A stretch of 64,000 nt of DNA from Pedobacter suwonensis (GTDB lineage Bacteria > Bacteroidota > Bacteroidia > Sphingobacteriales > Sphingobacteriaceae), in the NCBI RefSeq assembly GCF_900111825.1, contig NZ_FOJM01000006.1, forward strand, positions 62,001 to 126,000. Reading direction: 5' to 3'. Shown piece by piece: positions 36,071 to 44,413 of the stretch. The notes beneath the pieces were generated by a model. It worked only from the letters and a program-made list of their open reading frames with translations. It did no database searches and was not told where the DNA came from. Positions within the stretch are counted from its first letter, which is position 1. Every line of letters begins with the position of its first letter. A program made the position numbers and the translations under genes.

Positions 36071-38980
36071 ATGAGCAGGATTTTTACACAGATTTTCTAT
36101 GTGTTCTTATTTGTGTTTGCTGGTAATATGGCGGCACGGGCACAAGGTATTACGGTAAGCGGAACCGTAAAAGACAAGCAGACTAAAGAAGGATTGGCTG
36201 GAGTTAGTTTAACCATTAAGGGCCAGTCAGGCGGTACGGCATCTACAGCCAACGGAACTTTCAGTTTTAGTACAACGGCAAAATTACCTTTTACTTTAGT
36301 GGCATCTTATGTAGGTTATGGTACGGTTGAGCAGCAAATTACAGGGAGTACTTCAGGTATTAATCTCGAAATGGAAACCGCAATTGTATTAGGCGGGGAT
36401 GTGGTGGTTTCTGCTTCGCGTACACCGGAACGTATTTTAGAATCGCCGGTTTCTATCGAACGGATGAGTGCAGCCACAATCAGGGAGATCGCTGCGCCGT
36501 CGTTTTACGATGCCTTGAACAATATGAAAGGGGTAGAGAGCAGCATGCAGAGTTTAACTTTCAAGTCGATCAATACCCGCGGTTTTAATTCAAATGGTAA
36601 TACGCGCTTTAACCAATATATAGATGGAATGGATAACCAGGCTCCCGGATTAAATTTCTCTGTAGGTAACATTGTGGGTATTACCGAACTTGATGTGGAT
36701 AATGTGGAACTTTTGCCAGGTGCTTCATCTGCACTTTACGGAGCGGGCGGCATCAGCGGTACCTTATTAATGACTTCAAAAGATCCTTTCAAATATCCTG
36801 GTGCTAGTTTTCAATACAAAACAGGTGTTAACCATGTTAATGATAATAACAGTACGGTACAGCCTTTCAATCAATTGGATGTACGCATGGCAAAATCATG
36901 GAACAATAAATTTGGGGTAAAAGCTGCGTTTTCATTTCTTCAGGCCAAAGACTGGTTTGGAAATAACTATTCAAATTTCGACAGGATTGCCAGAACCGCT
37001 AAAGCTGGCGACCGCAACAGCGACACCAACTACGATGGGATAAATGTTTATGGAGATGAGGTAAGCCAGAATATGCGAAATGTGGCGCTAAGTGTTCAAA
37101 ATGCCACCATTTCAGGAATTAATGCAGGTTCGGGTGGTTTAATCCCTAACATCAAAGCCGCTATGGACGGCGCTTTCGGGGCAACTATTCCAAATGCGGC
37201 GCAACAGGCTGGTTTTCTTGCTGGTCTGCCTGCAGCATTACGTCCGGCAGTACAAAATTATCTGCCCTTTTATGTAGGCTTAAAGGCTAATTTAATTCCT
37301 GATCAAAATGTATCAAGAACGGGCTATAATGAAGAAAATCTTGTTGATTATGGCACTAAATCACTAAAAGCTTCCGGGGCATTATATTACAATATCAGCA
37401 ATACAGTGCAGGCAGTAGCGCAAGCCAATTGGGGTACAGGAACTTCAGTTTATACCGGCTCTGATCGTTACTCGTTACGTAATTTTAATATTGGCCAGTA
37501 TAAACTGGAAATAAAGGGCGAAGATTTCTTCGTTAAAGCATATACCACTCAGGAGCGGTCGGGCGATTCTTATATTTCATCTATTTTAGGCAGTTATATT
37601 AATGAACTTTCAAAACCATCTACCACATGGTTTCCACAATATATTGGCAATTATGTAGGTGCCAGGGCTGCCGGACAAAGTGATGCAGCCGCACATGCTT
37701 TAGCCAGAACTGCCGCTAACCAGGGGCGTTTTGAGCCAGGTTCGCCTCAGTTTAATCAGGCAAAAGATAAGATTATGAATACCACCATCAGTGCTTCTGA
37801 TCCATCCAAAGGTATTTATGGTGCTAAATTCGATGATAAATCCAATTTATACCACTACGAAGGAATGTATAACTTTACCAATCTTTTTGATAATGTGGTA
37901 GAATTTCAGGTTGGTGCCTCTTACCGTCTTTATGATTTAAATTCGGCAGGAACCATTTTCAATGACTTAATTAATTCCATTGACATTAAAGAATATGGTG
38001 CATTTGGACAGATCGGTAAAAAGTTCTTTAACGACAAGGTTAAATTTACCTTTGCCGGCCGTTATGATAAAAGCCAGAACTTTGAAGGCCGTTTTACACC
38101 AAGAGTAACCGGAGTATTTACGGTTGCCAAAAATAACAACATCAGGGTTTCCTATCAAACCGGTTATCGTAACCCAACTACGCAAAACCAATATATAGAT
38201 CTATCTGTTGGTGGTGGTTCGCAGCGCTTAATTGGTGGTTTGCCAGAAATTATCTTCGACAAGTACCACTTAGATACCAACAAACCCTATACTGATGTGA
38301 GCTACCGCGCATTTCTGGCATCGGCTGCGGCTACGGGAACGCCAAATCCGGCGCTTTTGCAACAATATAATTTTGACGCCAAAGGTGTACGTCCTGAAAG
38401 TGTACAATCTTATGAGTTAGGCTATAAAGGTTTGATCTTGCCTAATTTATTGATTGATGCTTATGGTTATTACAATATTTATAAAGATTTTATTACAGCT
38501 GTCGACGTTTATCAGAATGTAAACGGAAGTTTTGTGAAATTCGGTGTTCCAGTTAATGCCGAAGGAGAAGTAACTTCTTACGGCGCTGCTTTAGGTCTTG
38601 ATTACCTGGTAGGCAAATGGAACATGAGCGGTAACGTCTCTTACAACCAGATCGGGGATTTGCCGGTTAACTACATTAACGATTTCAATACGCCGAAAAT
38701 CCGTTATAATCTGGGCCTGGGTAATAAAGAGATCATTAAAAATTTTGGTTTCAATGTTGCTTACCGGTGGCAAGATCAATTCTATTGGAATTCATCTTTT
38801 GCTTCTGGTCAGGTACCTGCATACAGTTCTCTGGATGCCCAGGTCAGCTTAAGGATTCCTTCGGTGCAATCAGTTGTTAAATTGGGCGGTTCTAACGTGT
38901 TGAATAAATATTATATCACTTCTTATGGTAACCCTATGGCAGGTGCAATCTACTATGTTGGGTTGACCTTTAATCCATAA
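36071..38980 (+). CDS. TonB-dependent receptor with CarboxypepD_reg-like domain
   Basis: 969 residues: signal peptide (about 1-24, cleaved at ARA-QG), carboxypeptidase-regulatory-like beta sandwich (about 27-103, VSGTVKDKQTKEGLAGVSL), plug domain (about 125-240, DALNNMKGVESS, INTRGFNSNGN, VELLPGASSALYGAGGISG) and an outer-membrane barrel to the end, closing on an aromatic-rich strand (IYYVGLTFNP). No SusD partner, anti-sigma factor or TonB box-linked regulator is adjacent, so the substrate is open; siderophore, cobalamin or a carbohydrate are possible. Confidence 0.94.
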   Translation: MSRIFTQIFYVFLFVFAGNMAARAQGITVSGTVKDKQTKEGLAGVSLTIKGQSGGTASTANGTFSFSTTAKLPFTLVASYVGYGTVEQQITGSTSGINLEMETAIVLGGDVVVSASRTPERILESPVSIERMSAATIREIAAPSFYDALNNMKGVESSMQSLTFKSINTRGFNSNGNTRFNQYIDGMDNQAPGLNFSVGNIVGITELDVDNVELLPGASSALYGAGGISGTLLMTSKDPFKYPGASFQYKTGVNHVNDNNSTVQPFNQLDVRMAKSWNNKFGVKAAFSFLQAKDWFGNNYSNFDRIARTAKAGDRNSDTNYDGINVYGDEVSQNMRNVALSVQNATISGINAGSGGLIPNIKAAMDGAFGATIPNAAQQAGFLAGLPAALRPAVQNYLPFYVGLKANLIPDQNVSRTGYNEENLVDYGTKSLKASGALYYNISNTVQAVAQANWGTGTSVYTGSDRYSLRNFNIGQYKLEIKGEDFFVKAYTTQERSGDSYISSILGSYINELSKPSTTWFPQYIGNYVGARAAGQSDAAAHALARTAANQGRFEPGSPQFNQAKDKIMNTTISASDPSKGIYGAKFDDKSNLYHYEGMYNFTNLFDNVVEFQVGASYRLYDLNSAGTIFNDLINSIDIKEYGAFGQIGKKFFNDKVKFTFAGRYDKSQNFEGRFTPRVTGVFTVAKNNNIRVSYQTGYRNPTTQNQYIDLSVGGGSQRLIGGLPEIIFDKYHLDTNKPYTDVSYRAFLASAAATGTPNPALLQQYNFDAKGVRPESVQSYELGYKGLILPNLLIDAYGYYNIYKDFITAVDVYQNVNGSFVKFGVPVNAEGEVTSYGAALGLDYLVGKWNMSGNVSYNQIGDLPVNYINDFNTPKIRYNLGLGNKEIIKNFGFNVAYRWQDQFYWNSSFASGQVPAYSSLDAQVSLRIPSVQSVVKLGGSNVLNKYYITSYGNPMAGAIYYVGLTFNP

Positions 38981-38997
38981 TTAACTTATTGATTTTT

Positions 38998-39031
38998 AAG
39001 CCCGCTGTATACCAACTCAGCGGGCTTTTTT
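38998..39031 (+). terminator. Rho-independent terminator after the TonB receptor gene
   Basis: Perfect 10-bp stem AAGCCCGCTG (38998-39007) / CAGCGGGCTT (39018-39027), 10-base loop, followed by T-run. Confidence 0.93.
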
Positions 39032-39094
39032 ATTTAAAATCTAATGAATTTGAGTTTATTAGATCTCTTTCTCATAAATTCAAAATTATATGCA

Positions 39095-39144
39095 ATCGGA
39101 TATAATTCTACTTTTTATCTAATTTTTATATCCGATCGAATATA
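39095..39144. repeat. ATCGGATATA inverted repeat in the GH31 upstream region
   Basis: ATCGGATATA (39095-39104) and TATATCCGAT (39127-39136) form perfect 10-bp arms 22 bases apart; a near-copy ATCGAATATA (39135-39144) overlaps the second arm. It lies in AT-rich DNA about 100 bases after the TonB-receptor terminator and could be a multi-site operator or remnant of a mobile end. No gene lies between 39032 and 39351. Confidence 0.5.
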
Positions 39145-39217
39145 GTTTCAAAAATAATTGATAAGTTGGTTTAAAATTAATTTCTCACCTTTAACACCGG
39201 TTTGACACAACCTTCTT

Positions 39218-39234
39218 AGTGTAAATAATACACT
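39218..39234. promoter_or_regulatory. NrtR-type operator copy A (GH31/glgB)
   Basis: AGTGTAAATAATACACT, a perfect 6-bp palindrome with 5-base spacer. The same motif occurs at 52724, 55980 and 57935. It lies 118 bases before the GH31 start codon and upstream of a weak -7-like AATATTTG near 39280. Confidence 0.65.
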
Positions 39235-39307
39235 TTACTAAACGGGCCTTGAAAAAAAGCTTGATCCCTTTTAATAAAATATTTGTATTATAGTACTTTC
39301 TTAAACG

Positions 39308-39325
39308 AATCCCCGTTTGGGGATT
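39308..39325 (+). promoter_or_regulatory. Leader hairpin of the GH31 gene
   Basis: Perfect 7-bp stem AATCCCC / GGGGATT with GTTT tetraloop, then GTTTGTTAG, 27 bases before the ATG. It may be a stability element or a weak attenuator in the leader. Confidence 0.45.
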
Positions 39326-39351
39326 GTTTGTTAGATTATAGATACAAAAGG

Positions 39352-41814
39352 ATGGAAGCGCAAAACGATAAAAGCAACGAAACAAATGATTTGATTGATA
39401 AGGAGCAGGAAATACAGCACCTGAACAATCCGGTAGACATATCTGTAAAGCCAATTGTTAAACAATATCTTGGTGAAGTAAAAAAAGTTAAGAAAGAAGG
39501 TAATCGTTTTTATTTCTCTGACGGTGATGCGAGGGTAGAAATACGGGTGGTAAGTGATGAGATTATTAGGGTCCGTCTGGCGCCCCATGGTGTATTTTTA
39601 GATGATTTTTCTTACGCGGTACCCGAAGTAGATCAAAAGGTTTCGGTATTTAAAATGCAGGAACATGATGATCATTATACGATTTCTACCCATTCTGTAA
39701 CCTGCAAAATAGAAAAAGCCAATTTCCATATTTCTTTCCATGATAATATTACCAATGTGATGATGGTTGATGAAGCCAACTCGATGCATTGGGAAGAAAA
39801 TGTAGATTTTGGTGGTTATTATATCTATGCAACAAAAAAATGCCATCCGGAGGAAAATTTCTTCGGTTTGGGTGATAAATCGGGTAATTTCAACCTTCGT
39901 GGCCGTCGTTTCGAAAACTGGAATACCGATGCTTATTCTTATGGCTGGAACCAAGATCCGCTGTACCGTACCATACCGTTCTATATTGGTTTGCATAACC
40001 AGGCTGCATACGGTATTTTCTTCGATAATACTTTTAAATCATATTTCGATTTCGGATCTGAAGATGTAAATAAAACCAGTTTCTGGGCCGATGGTGGTGA
40101 ATTGCAGTATTACTATATTCACGGACCACATATCATGGATGTAGTTAAACGTTATGCTACCTTGACAGGTACGCATCCAATGCCACCAAAATGGACTTTG
40201 GGCTATCAGCAATGCCGCTGGAGCTACTATCCTGAAACTAAAGTTAAAGAAATCGCCAGGCAGTTTCGGGAACGTAAAATTCCTTGCGACGCCATTTACC
40301 TGGATATCGATTATATGGATGGCTACCGATGTTTCACCTGGAATAAAAAGTACTTTCCTGATCCGCAGAGGATGATTAAGGAACTTTCTGACGATGGTTT
40401 TAAAACCGTGGTGATGATTGATCCGGGGATCAAAGTTGATGATGATTACTGGGTGTTCAAAGAAGGTAAAGAAAAAAGGTTTTTTTGCCGCCGCAGCGAT
40501 GATTATTATATGGAAGGGCATGTTTGGCCCGGCCGTTGCCAGTTTCCTGATTTTACCAACCCAAAGGTGCGTACCTGGTGGGGCAATTTATACAAAGAAC
40601 TGGTAGATATGGGCGTTGCAGGTTTCTGGAACGACATGAATGAGCCTGCGGTATTTGGCTCGGGTACCTTCCCGAACGATGTACGCCACAATTACGATGG
40701 CTATCGCGGCTCTCATCGCAAAGCACACAATGTTTATGGTATGCAGATGGTTCGTTCTACTTACGAAGGGCTTAAAAAACTTATGCGTAATAAACGCCCC
40801 TTTACCATTACAAGGGCTGGCTATTCGGGCATGCAGCGTTACGCAAGTGTTTGGACGGGCGATAATATTGCCACCTGGGAACACCTAAAGATCGGAAACA
40901 TCCAATGTCAGCGTTTATCGGTGTCGGGTGTGCCTTTCTGCGGAACGGACATCGGTGGGTTTAGCGGTGAGCCTGATGGCGAGTTGTTTACCCGATGGAT
41001 TCAGCTGGGTACTTTCTCGCCGTTTATGCGTGCGCACTCTGCTGGTGATACTGCTGAGCGGGAGCCATGGAGCTTTGGTGAGTTTTTTGAAAACATCAAC
41101 CGCAAATTTATTGAGTTGAGGTACCGTTTAATGCCTTATTTATATTCAGTATTCTGGGAGCACCACCGTTATGGTTTTCCGATTTTAAGGCCATTGGTTA
41201 TGCTTGAGCAGGAAAACATCAGCAACAGCTTCCGTCAGGATGAGTTTTGCTATGGCGATAAACTTTTGATTTGTCCGGTACTGGAGCAGGGAGCCATTTC
41301 GCGTAAAGTTTACCTGCCTAAAGGCACCTGGTATAATTTCTGGACCAATGAGACTTTAGAAGGCGGTAACGAATATACCGTTGATGCCAAGATAGACAGC
41401 ATGCCAATGTTTGTGCGTGCAGGTTCTGCTTTACCAGAATATCCGGTAATGCAATATGTAGATGAAAAATCGATTACAGAAGTAATTTTGAATATCTATC
41501 ATAGTGATTATGAAGTGAATTCATATATGTACGAGGACCATGGAGACACCTTTGCATATGAACAGGATATTTACCTCGAAAAGAAGTTTACCGTAAAAGG
41601 TGATACACAAGCTATAAAGATAAATCAACGTATTGAAGGCTTGTATACGCCGAATTATGAGTTTTATGTATGTAATGTTATTGGTGTAAAATTCCAGGTG
41701 AGAAAAATTATTATCGATAATAAAGAAGTCACTGATTTTTATACGGATGACAAGCAAGTACTGCATTTCAAATGCAATAAAAATTTCTCTGAGATACAGA
41801 TTTTAAGTCTGTAA
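39352..41814 (+). CDS. GH31 alpha-glucosidase-family protein
   Basis: 820 residues. N-terminal beta-sandwich (about 30-240), (beta/alpha)8 barrel with DIDYMDGYRCFTWNKKYFPDP, nucleophile Asp428 in GFWNDMNEP and acid/base Asp504 in WTGDN, and C-terminal beta domains. No signal peptide, so it should act in the cytoplasm on maltodextrins or glycogen-derived glucans. It is followed by glgB across a hairpin, which supports an intracellular alpha-glucan role. ATG 39352 is chosen (MEAQNDKSN); a frame extension upstream has no support. A NrtR-type palindrome sits in its promoter region. Confidence 0.94.
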   Translation: MEAQNDKSNETNDLIDKEQEIQHLNNPVDISVKPIVKQYLGEVKKVKKEGNRFYFSDGDARVEIRVVSDEIIRVRLAPHGVFLDDFSYAVPEVDQKVSVFKMQEHDDHYTISTHSVTCKIEKANFHISFHDNITNVMMVDEANSMHWEENVDFGGYYIYATKKCHPEENFFGLGDKSGNFNLRGRRFENWNTDAYSYGWNQDPLYRTIPFYIGLHNQAAYGIFFDNTFKSYFDFGSEDVNKTSFWADGGELQYYYIHGPHIMDVVKRYATLTGTHPMPPKWTLGYQQCRWSYYPETKVKEIARQFRERKIPCDAIYLDIDYMDGYRCFTWNKKYFPDPQRMIKELSDDGFKTVVMIDPGIKVDDDYWVFKEGKEKRFFCRRSDDYYMEGHVWPGRCQFPDFTNPKVRTWWGNLYKELVDMGVAGFWNDMNEPAVFGSGTFPNDVRHNYDGYRGSHRKAHNVYGMQMVRSTYEGLKKLMRNKRPFTITRAGYSGMQRYASVWTGDNIATWEHLKIGNIQCQRLSVSGVPFCGTDIGGFSGEPDGELFTRWIQLGTFSPFMRAHSAGDTAEREPWSFGEFFENINRKFIELRYRLMPYLYSVFWEHHRYGFPILRPLVMLEQENISNSFRQDEFCYGDKLLICPVLEQGAISRKVYLPKGTWYNFWTNETLEGGNEYTVDAKIDSMPMFVRAGSALPEYPVMQYVDEKSITEVILNIYHSDYEVNSYMYEDHGDTFAYEQDIYLEKKFTVKGDTQAIKINQRIEGLYTPNYEFYVCNVIGVKFQVRKIIIDNKEVTDFYTDDKQVLHFKCNKNFSEIQILSL

Positions 41815-41820
41815 ATCTTT

Positions 41821-41852
41821 TAGCCCCAAATGTTGTTTAGCATTTGGGGCTA
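41821..41852 (+). terminator. Hairpin between GH31 gene and glgB
   Basis: Perfect 12-bp stem TAGCCCCAAATG (41821-41832) / CATTTGGGGCTA (41841-41852). T-run after it is weak (AATTTAT), so read-through into glgB, 25 bases downstream, is likely: an expression-balancing hairpin rather than a full stop. Confidence 0.65.
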
Positions 41853-41876
41853 AATTTATCTAGCCAAAAAACAGCT

Positions 41877-43841
41877 ATGCCATCAGCAAAAAAAGTTACT
41901 GCAAAAAAAGCAGTTTTAGCCAAAACCGATCACACAAAAGCGGTTTGGGTACACAGTTTATTTACCGATTACGATATTGATCTTTTTCTGGTTGGAAAGC
42001 ATTTCAGGCTTTATGAGAAAATGGGTTCTCACCTCATTTCGGTTAATGGTACAGCAGGGGTTTATTTTTCGGTATGGGCGCCTAATGCTACTGCTGTAAG
42101 CGTTGTGGGTAACTTTAACAGTTGGACCAATACTTCACATGGCCTGAACAAAAGGTGGGATAAGTCAGGTATTTGGGAAGGTTTTATTCCAGGTATAGCA
42201 AAGGGTGAAGTTTATAAATATTTTGTAAAAGGCTTTGATGAATCTGAACATTTAAAAGGCGATCCTTATGCGCGCAGGTGGGAACATCCGCCGCAAACCG
42301 CTTCTATTGTTTGGGACACCGATTATAAATGGAAAGACAAGGGCTGGTTAAATAAGAGGGCAAAGCTGAATGCTTTAGACCAACCGATATCGGTATATGA
42401 AATACATTTAGGCTCATGGGAGCGCGATCCGGATAATCCGGAACGTGTTTTAACCTGCAGGGAAGTGGCCGGCAGGCTAGTGCCTTACGTAAAGGAAATG
42501 GGTTTTACGCATGTAGAATTAATGCCTGTAATGGAGTTTCCATTTTTCCCAAGCTGGGGCTACCAGATAACCGGGTATTTTGGGGCAAGCTCACGCTACG
42601 GTTCTCCACAGGATTTAATGTACCTTATCGATGCCTTGCATAAAGCCAATATTGCGGTAATATTGGATTGGGTACCTTCTCATTTTCCTGGTGATAGACA
42701 TGGTTTGTATGAGTTTGATGGCACCCATCTTTATGAGCATGCTGATATGCGCAAAGGATTCCATCCGGACTGGAAATCATACATTTTTAATTATGACAGG
42801 AATGAGGTCAGATCTTTTCTGATCAGCAATGCGATATTCTGGCTGGATCAGTATCATGCCGACGGATTAAGGGTGGATGCGGTGGCTTCGATGTTGTATT
42901 TTACTTTTTCCCGGGAGGAAGGAGAATCCGCAACCAATGAATATGGTGGAAGTGAAAACCTGGGAGCAATACAGTTTTTGCAAGATCTGAACATTGCTGT
43001 TTATGGAAATTTTGATGGCGTGCAAACTATTGCAGAAGAAAGCAGTACTTACCCTGGTGTTACACATCCGGTACATGCTGGCGGATTGGGTTTTGGTATG
43101 AAATGGATGATGGGTTGGATGAACGATACTTTAAAGTATTTCAAGGTAGATACATTAAATAGAAAACACCATCATAATCAGTTGAGTTTTAGCATGACTT
43201 ACGCATTTACCGAAAACTTTATGCTTCCGTTTTCTCACGATGAAGTGGTGCATGGTAAGTCGCCGATGCTTTATAAAATGCCTGGTGATGATTGGCAGAA
43301 GTTCGCCAACTTAAGGGCACTTTATGGTTATATGTTTACACATCCCGGAGCAAAACTGTTATTTATGGGTAATGAGTTTGCTCAAACCAAAGAGTGGAAT
43401 TTTACACAATCACTGGATTGGCATTTATTACAGTATGCTCCCCATAAAGGCATGCAGGAAACAGTCAAAGCCTTAAATTTTTTATACCGCAAAGAGCCTG
43501 CATTATATCATTTCAACTTTAATTATGAAGGTTTTCAATGGATTGATGCCGATAATGCAAACGAATCTGTATTTGTGTATATGCGCAAAGGACCGAAAGC
43601 TAAAGATACTTTGATTATTGCAATAAATTTAACCCCGGTGGTTCGGGAAAATTATCGGATTGGCGTGCCATTTAAAACGAAATGGAAAGAGATTTTTAAT
43701 ACTGATGATATTGGCTTTTATGGTGGCGGTATCAACAACAGGGGAGATATTGTTCCCGATCCGAAAGACTATAATGGGCAAAAATATTCAATTGTCGTCG
43801 ATTTACCACCCTTAGCAGTAGTGATTTTTAAAAGCAAATAA
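41877..43841 (+). CDS. glgB: 1,4-alpha-glucan branching enzyme
   Basis: GH13 enzyme that makes alpha-1,6 branches in glycogen. 654 residues: short Lys-rich N-terminus, CBM48 (about 55-145, GVYFSVWAPNATAVSVVGNFN), GH13 barrel with EIHLGSWERD, catalytic Asp334 in GLRVDAVASMLY, acid residue in AEESSTYPG (Glu387/388) and FSHDEVVHGK, then a C-terminal beta domain. Only one N-terminal carbohydrate module is present. No glgA, glgC or glgP is in the window. Start ATG 41877. Confidence 0.97.
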   Translation: MPSAKKVTAKKAVLAKTDHTKAVWVHSLFTDYDIDLFLVGKHFRLYEKMGSHLISVNGTAGVYFSVWAPNATAVSVVGNFNSWTNTSHGLNKRWDKSGIWEGFIPGIAKGEVYKYFVKGFDESEHLKGDPYARRWEHPPQTASIVWDTDYKWKDKGWLNKRAKLNALDQPISVYEIHLGSWERDPDNPERVLTCREVAGRLVPYVKEMGFTHVELMPVMEFPFFPSWGYQITGYFGASSRYGSPQDLMYLIDALHKANIAVILDWVPSHFPGDRHGLYEFDGTHLYEHADMRKGFHPDWKSYIFNYDRNEVRSFLISNAIFWLDQYHADGLRVDAVASMLYFTFSREEGESATNEYGGSENLGAIQFLQDLNIAVYGNFDGVQTIAEESSTYPGVTHPVHAGGLGFGMKWMMGWMNDTLKYFKVDTLNRKHHHNQLSFSMTYAFTENFMLPFSHDEVVHGKSPMLYKMPGDDWQKFANLRALYGYMFTHPGAKLLFMGNEFAQTKEWNFTQSLDWHLLQYAPHKGMQETVKALNFLYRKEPALYHFNFNYEGFQWIDADNANESVFVYMRKGPKAKDTLIIAINLTPVVRENYRIGVPFKTKWKEIFNTDDIGFYGGGINNRGDIVPDPKDYNGQKYSIVVDLPPLAVVIFKSK

Positions 43842-43859
43842 GGTATTACCTACTTTATC

Positions 43860-43890
43860 CCTTCCAAACCTTGTAATTCGGTTTGGAAGG
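43860..43890. terminator. Terminator-like hairpin between glgB and the candidate small RNA
   Basis: Perfect 11-bp stem CCTTCCAAACC (43860-43870) / GGTTTGGAAGG (43880-43890), 9-base loop. Neither side has a clear T-run. It may stop glgB transcripts or close the small RNA. Confidence 0.55.
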
Positions 43891-43970
43891 ATAATCAATT
43901 ACTTTAAATAAGAAAAGCTTCCCATTGCTGGAAAGCTTTCTTAAACTCCGGACTGGAAGCTTCCAGAGTG
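43860..43970 (-). ncRNA. Candidate small RNA with strong promoter
   Basis: A textbook promoter at 43975-44004 (minus strand) faces a stretch without a good start codon that can fold into three hairpins: a 14-base palindrome CTGGAAGCTTCCAG (43953-43966), a stem AAGAAAGCTTTCC / GGGAAGCTTTTCTT (about 43911-43943), and a perfect 11-bp stem CCTTCCAAACC / GGTTTGGAAGG (43860-43890). One frame also reads APTLEASSPEFKKAFQQWEA from a non-start context; I vaguely recall such strings as small spurious proteins in this group, which would make the element a conserved repeat. No T-run follows the last stem. Confidence 0.55.
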
Positions 43971-43974
43971 GGTG

Positions 43975-44004
43975 CAAAGATACAATAAACACTGTCTCTT
44001 GCAA
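43975..44004 (-). promoter_or_regulatory. Strong orphan promoter (TTG-N19-TATCTTTG)
   Basis: Minus strand: -33 TTG (44002-44004), 19-base spacer, -7 TATCTTTG (43975-43982), then CACCC. It fits the Bacteroidota consensus exactly but drives no protein gene. Confidence 0.7.
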
Positions 44005-44413
44005 TATTATTTTTTAAATATCAATAAGCTAAGATATTGCTATCATAATCCCTTCCATATAGATTAAAATGTCTAATTTTTTCTTATTCTGGTACCCCAT
44101 TAATCGGTTTGATGCCAGATGATATAAAGCACTCATCAAAGCCACTTCGCCCACAAAATGTGCCTGCTATGATAAATGCAGCGCTAAGTGCTATAAAGTA
44201 ACCCGATACGGATAATCCTGATATAAGCTGATCAATTGGATGGCATGAAACAAAAGCGTTTGATATGGAGATCAAATTTCTTTTGCAGAAAGCAAATACA
44301 GCATTACCTTAAGGTTCCTGTTTTTCGATGATGGTATCAGCTGGTCACGCTCTTACTTTTTGATAAATGATTAATGAATAAAGTGAACGGATAATGTAGC
44401 GTTTGTCAGTAGT
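44005..44413. other. Gap without a supported gene
   Basis: AT-rich. The minus strand has a 63-codon frame (44084-44275) with a hydrophobic middle, and the overlapping frame reads HFVGEVALMSALYHLASNRL; neither has a start site, family match or partner. This looks like a decayed small gene or chance. No repeats, tRNA or terminator seen. Confidence 0.4.

Noticed and set aside
39218..39234. Reading the AGTGTA-N5-TACACT palindromes as Fur/Zur boxes
   Set aside because: Arms differ from TGCAA/TTGCA at the zinc locus, and all four copies sit beside sugar-metabolism genes or the small RNA, not metal genes.
44084..44275. 63-codon minus-strand frame with a hydrophobic middle
   Set aside because: No recognisable family, no ribosome-binding or promoter context, and an overlapping frame looks equally protein-like; decay or chance is more likely.
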